Positions 6,842 to 9,689 of a DNA stretch of 9,689 nt are shown here, in pieces. The notes under the pieces are model-generated. The model was not told where the DNA came from. It saw nothing but the letters and a program-made list of their open reading frames with translations, and searched no databases. This DNA is from Oscillospiraceae bacterium (GTDB lineage Bacteria; Bacillota_A; Clostridia; Oscillospirales; Oscillospiraceae), in assembly GCA_902789835.1 (NCBI GenBank), contig CADAPN010000066.1, positions 1-9,689 on the forward strand, read 5' to 3'. The first letter of the stretch is position 1; the number at the start of each line of letters is the position of its first letter. The position numbers and the translations under genes are program-made.

Positions 6842-8626
6842 ATGAAAATCATTTACAAAGACGGTACGGTCGGCGAATGCCCGCAGGAAGAGGAACTGCA
6901 TGTCCTTCGCCACACCGCGGCCCATATCATGGCCCAGGCCATCAAGCGCCTCTATCCCCAGGCGGACTTCGCCTTCGGTCCGGCCACCCAGAACGGCTTC
7001 TATTATGACGTGGATCTGGGCGATACCAAGCTGACCAACGAAGATCTCGAGGCCATCGAGAAGGAAATGAAGAAGATCACCAAGGAAAACCTGCCGATAA
7101 AGGCCTTCGTTCTTCCGCGTGAAGAGGCGAAGAAGCTTATGGAAGAGCGCGGTGAGAAGTACAAGGTCGAGCACATGGCCGATCTGGCGGAGGAGACGGA
7201 ATTCAGCTTCTTCCAGCAGGGCGAATATGTGGATATGTGCCTCGGACCTCACCTGACCTACACCAAGGCGCTCAAGGCCTTCAAGATTACCCAGCAGTCC
7301 GGCGCCTACTGGAAAGATGACAGCAGCAACAAGATGCTCACTCGCATCAATGGCGTTGCCTTCCGGACCGCCGAAGAACTCGAGGAGTGGGATCGCCAGC
7401 AGCAGGAAGCCAGAGAGCGCGACCACCGCAAGATCGGCAAGGAAATGCAGCTGTTCATGACGGATGATCTCGTGGGCAAGGGCCTTCCGATGTTCCTTCC
7501 CAACGGCTATATTGTCTGGCAGGAGCTGGAGAACTATATTAAGGAAAAAGAGCGCAGACTCGGCTATCACCATGTCATGACCCCGTGCGTCGGCTCGGTA
7601 GACCTGTACAAGACCTCGGGTCACTGGGAGCACTATAAGGATAACATGTTCCCGGCTATGGAGCTCGAAGGGGAAGCCTATGTTCTCCGCCCGATGAACT
7701 GCCCGCACCACATGCGGATTTATGCCAACCGTCCCCGGTCCTACCGGAACCTCCCGCTGCGCATCGGCGAGATCGCCCATGACTTCCGCTTCGAAGCCTC
7801 CGGCGCCCTGAAGGGCATTGAGCGCGGCCGTCACTTCTGCCAGAATGACGCGCACCTGTTTGTCACGCCCGAGCAGATCAAGGACGAGGTTGCGGCGGTC
7901 TGCGACCTGATCTTCGACGTTTACAGGGATTTCAACATCACGGACTATCGCTGCGTGCTTTCCTTGCGCGATCCCGCGGACAAGAAAAAGTACCACCAGG
8001 ACGACGAGATGTGGAACACCGCCGAGAGCGCGCTGCGCGAAGTGCTTATCGAGCTCGGCATTGAATTCACCGAAGAAATCGGCGAGGCCGCCTTCTACGG
8101 GCCGAAGCTGGATGTCAACGTAAAGCCCGCTGTCGGTGTGGAGTATACGCTGTCCACCTGCCAGCTCGACTTCTGCCTGCCGGCAAAGTTCCAGCTGACT
8201 TACATCGACCGTGACGGCAGCGAAAAGTGCCCGGTTGTGATTCACCGTGCCATCCTGGGCTCCCTCGACCGCTTCATGGCCTACCTGATTGAAGAGACGA
8301 AGGGACGCTTCCCGGTGTGGCTGGCCCCGACCCAGGTGAAGGTGCTGCCCATCAGCGAGAAAACTATGGAGTATGCCGATCAGGTGAACGAGAAGCTGCT
8401 GGATGCAGGCGTGCGTTCGGTGCTGGATACTTCCAATGAGAAGATCGGTTATAAGATCCGTCAGGCTCAGCAGGAAGATCGTGCGCCCTACATGCTGGTC
8501 ATCGGCGCGAAAGAGGCGGAAGCCGGAGCCGTTGCCGTCCGTACCAGAGACGGTCAGGACCTGGGCGCGATGCCGCTGGACGACTTCATGGCGATGGTGC
8601 AGAAGGACATCGCGGAAAAGAAGTAA
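6842..8626 (+). CDS. thrS: Threonine--tRNA ligase lacking most of the TGS domain
   Basis: The enzyme attaches threonine to tRNA-Thr using ATP. It has 594 residues against about 640 in the usual bacterial form. Only a short strand with KDGTV (residues 6-10) precedes the editing domain, so most of the TGS domain is absent. The editing site is intact: H24 and H28 (HTAAH), C133 and H137 (CLGPH). The class II core has the zinc ligands C287 (MNCPHH), H338 (NDAH) and H468 (VVIHRAILGS), with motif 2 RFEASGALKGIERG (316-329). The anticodon-binding domain is about 490-590, with NEKIGYKIRQAQ and PYMLVIG. The start at 6842 has AGGAGG (6829-6834) with a 7-base gap; a TTG at 6800 lies inside the terminator and is rejected. 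Expression should rise when tRNA-Thr is uncharged. Confidence 0.96.
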   Translation: MKIIYKDGTVGECPQEEELHVLRHTAAHIMAQAIKRLYPQADFAFGPATQNGFYYDVDLGDTKLTNEDLEAIEKEMKKITKENLPIKAFVLPREEAKKLMEERGEKYKVEHMADLAEETEFSFFQQGEYVDMCLGPHLTYTKALKAFKITQQSGAYWKDDSSNKMLTRINGVAFRTAEELEEWDRQQQEARERDHRKIGKEMQLFMTDDLVGKGLPMFLPNGYIVWQELENYIKEKERRLGYHHVMTPCVGSVDLYKTSGHWEHYKDNMFPAMELEGEAYVLRPMNCPHHMRIYANRPRSYRNLPLRIGEIAHDFRFEASGALKGIERGRHFCQNDAHLFVTPEQIKDEVAAVCDLIFDVYRDFNITDYRCVLSLRDPADKKKYHQDDEMWNTAESALREVLIELGIEFTEEIGEAAFYGPKLDVNVKPAVGVEYTLSTCQLDFCLPAKFQLTYIDRDGSEKCPVVIHRAILGSLDRFMAYLIEETKGRFPVWLAPTQVKVLPISEKTMEYADQVNEKLLDAGVRSVLDTSNEKIGYKIRQAQQEDRAPYMLVIGAKEAEAGAVAVRTRDGQDLGAMPLDDFMAMVQKDIAEKK

Positions 8627-8643
8627 AGTTTACATTCCCAAGC

Positions 8644-8671
8644 TTGAAATACCACCGGAACGACGTAGAAT
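8644..8671 (+). promoter_or_regulatory. Probable promoter for the zinc-ribbon membrane protein gene
   Basis: TTGAAA (8644-8649) and TAGAAT (8666-8671) are separated by 16 bases, 18 bases after the thrS stop codon. There is no clear terminator after thrS, so the gene may also receive T-box-controlled read-through. Confidence 0.65.
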
Positions 8672-8737
8672 AGATTCATCACAGCAGGATGCCGGTTATA
8701 GGCCGACAGAGACAGAACGGAAGGGGAGGCTGCACAT

Positions 8738-9433
8738 ATGGCATATTGTGTAAGATGCGGCGCATATATCCCGGATGGGCAAAGCATCTGTCTGGCCTGC
8801 GGCTATGATCCGGAAGCGGCGCAGATTGCACTCCGGGAAAAGGCGGAAAAGGAAAAGAACGCGAAATCCGGAGCGGCTGCCGCCAGACAGTATGGCAGCA
8901 GGAGCAGCAACGAAGAGCTTCGCCGGCGTCTGGAAGAACAGAGAAAGCGGAGCCAGGAACAGAATCGCCAGTGGGCGGAGCAGGAACGGGTCAGACGCGA
9001 GGAGCAGGCGGCCCGGGAAGAAGCCCGCAGGAAGCAGCAGGAAGATGACCGCCGCTGGGCCGAGGAGGAATACCGGAGACGTCGGGCGGAAGAAACTACG
9101 CGCTCTGCGATTGATCCGGAAGACGCTGTTCGAAGCCATGAGGGGCAGAGCTATACCGGAGAAGGGAACAAGGCGCTTGCGTCACTCAGTTATCTCAGTG
9201 CGCTGTTCGTGCTTCCGTATATCTTTACACCGAATGACGAGTACGCAAAGTTCCATGCCAAACAGGGATTGAAGCTCTTTGTCTTCGGGATCGTCATTGA
9301 TGTGATCGGCGGATTAACGGGTATCGGCTGGATTGCAACGCTGATCAGACTGTACCTGATCTATAAGGGAATGAGCAATGCACTGGGCGGAAGGAAAGAG
9401 AAACTGCCCTGGATTGGGAACATTCTGGAATAA
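8738..9433 (+). CDS. Zinc-ribbon, coiled-coil, DUF4870-like membrane protein of unknown function
   Basis: The 231 residues fall into three parts. A zinc ribbon has C4, C7, C18 and C21 (CxxC, ten residues, CxxC). A long, highly charged segment (about 27-125), rich in E, R, K and Q, is very likely a coiled coil or a single alpha-helix. The C-terminal membrane part has hydrophobic spans near 146-163 and 177-212 separated by DEYAKFHAKQGLKLF, which resembles the FHANQG segment of DUF4870-type membrane proteins. Similar zinc-ribbon plus membrane proteins are common in Clostridia without an assigned role. The ATG at 8738 has GGGGAGG (8723-8729) 8 bases upstream. No signal peptide is seen, so the zinc ribbon and helix should face the cytoplasm. 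It sits between thrS and the rRNA promoters, with no terminator visible after it. Confidence 0.85.
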   Translation: MAYCVRCGAYIPDGQSICLACGYDPEAAQIALREKAEKEKNAKSGAAAARQYGSRSSNEELRRRLEEQRKRSQEQNRQWAEQERVRREEQAAREEARRKQQEDDRRWAEEEYRRRRAEETTRSAIDPEDAVRSHEGQSYTGEGNKALASLSYLSALFVLPYIFTPNDEYAKFHAKQGLKLFVFGIVIDVIGGLTGIGWIATLIRLYLIYKGMSNALGGRKEKLPWIGNILE

Positions 9434-9467
9434 GTAAAAAAACAGAGACAAAACATTAAAAAAGCAA
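9434..9467 (+). promoter_or_regulatory. A/T-rich upstream tract of rRNA promoter P1
   Basis: Several A runs directly precede the P1 -35 box, as expected for an UP element bound by the RNA polymerase alpha subunit. A second such tract (9541-9572) precedes P2. Confidence 0.55.
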
Positions 9468-9496
9468 TTGACAAATCGGATCGCGTGGTGTATATT
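9468..9496 (+). promoter_or_regulatory. Probable rRNA promoter P1
   Basis: A consensus TTGACA (9468-9473), a 17-base spacer and TATATT (9491-9496). Transcription would begin near 9503. It belongs to a tandem pair with the promoter 108 bases downstream and overlaps a large dyad. Confidence 0.8.
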
Positions 9497-9517
9497 ACAA
9501 CTCACCTCGCGATCCGA
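9476..9517. repeat. 42-base dyad centred on the P1 -10 box
   Basis: TCGGATCGCG (9476-9485) is exactly inverted at 9508-9517 (CGCGATCCGA). After one T-T mismatch the pairing resumes with GGTG (9487-9490) and CACC (9503-9506). Fourteen of fifteen arm positions pair around a 12-base centre containing the -10. It could be an operator, a cruciform, or a hairpin in RNA read through from upstream; no T run follows. Confidence 0.85.
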
Positions 9518-9575
9518 ACTATTTATGGTTCAACCGGAACTCAAAAAGTATTTTCAAAAAAAGTGAAAAAAGTTG

Positions 9576-9607
9576 TTGACAAACGGAAGATCGTGTGGTA
9601 ATATAAT
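9576..9607 (+). promoter_or_regulatory. Probable rRNA promoter P2
   Basis: TTGACA (9576-9581) is followed at 17 bases by TAATAT (9599-9604); the better hexamer TATAAT (9602-9607) would need a 20-base spacer. The spacer shares the GATCGTGTGGT-like segment with P1, which points to duplication of the promoter. Confidence 0.75.
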
Positions 9608-9689
9608 CAAGCTGTCGCGAGAGAGCCAAGCGGTTCAAAAGAGGACAGCGGATGTACCTTGAAAATTGAACAATGTAAGAAAAGCTTAT
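9608..9689 (+). promoter_or_regulatory. Probable pre-16S rRNA leader
   Basis: After P2, GCTGTC (9611-9616) pairs with GACAGC (9644-9649). The stretch ACCTTGAAAATTGAACA (9656-9672) closely resembles the sequence found shortly before 16S rRNA in many Bacillota. No protein-coding start is visible. The 16S gene itself is not in the window but probably begins at or just after its last bases. Confidence 0.7.

Noticed and set aside
6827..8245. Minus-strand open frame opposite thrS
   Set aside because: It is antisense to a well-conserved ThrRS and has no recognisable domain.
9621..9645. tRNA D-arm-like sequence (GCCAAGCGGTTC) in the rRNA leader
   Set aside because: No acceptor, anticodon or T-arm can be built around it; it is probably chance.
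1..9689. CRISPR, phage, insertion sequence or defence genes
   Set aside because: No direct-repeat/spacer array, transposase, integrase or terminal inverted repeats with target duplications were seen.

Overview
The window looks like ordinary chromosome from a Gram-positive, low-to-mid GC Bacillota bacterium, most likely a Clostridia-type gut or host-associated lineage. The evidence is a threonine T-box leader, a DUF4250 gene behind an HU gene, a surface protein with a PKTGD-type sortase-like motif, strong AGGAGG ribosome binding sites, and sigma-A-type promoters with 16 to 17 base spacers, several with an extended TGn -10. Genus cannot be decided from the sequence alone.

Layout, left to right. 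Positions 1-3810 hold the 3' part of a very large surface-protein gene, cut by the window start. It has about ten Ig-like/MBG/YDG-type modules, a stalk domain, an APKTG sortase-like motif, one membrane helix, and then an unusual acidic, proline-rich tail of about 207 residues predicted to be cytoplasmic. A strong hairpin terminator (3844-3881) closes it. A single-gene unit follows (promoter 3905-3933, CDS 4001-4606) encoding an UPF0173-like metallo-beta-lactamase-fold hydrolase. It converges on a minus-strand operon of HU (5118-4843) and a DUF4250 protein (4789-4616) driven by a promoter at 5182-5154.

Divergent from HU, a promoter at 5276-5304 drives ychF (5462-6538) through an unexplained leader of about 150 bases. 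Next is thrS, with its own promoter (6570-6598) and a complete T-box leader in which stem I, an ACC specifier, a UGGA antiterminator bulge and the competing terminator can all be read base by base. The encoded ThrRS lacks most of the N-terminal TGS domain. A promoter at 8644-8671 then serves a zinc-ribbon/coiled-coil/membrane protein of unknown function (8738-9433).

The window ends in two tandem, near-duplicate TTGACA promoters with A/T-rich upstream tracts and a leader resembling pre-16S sequence, so an rRNA operon probably begins at or just beyond position 9689. The first of these promoters carries a 42-base near-perfect dyad centred on its -10 box.

Most genes here are informational housekeeping functions: translation, nucleoid, ribosome-associated ATPase and rRNA. 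I see no phage, insertion sequence, CRISPR array or defence system. The items most worth a second look are the dyad over the rRNA promoter, the sortase-like motif followed by a long intracellular tail, the TGS-less ThrRS with its T-box, and the ychF leader.
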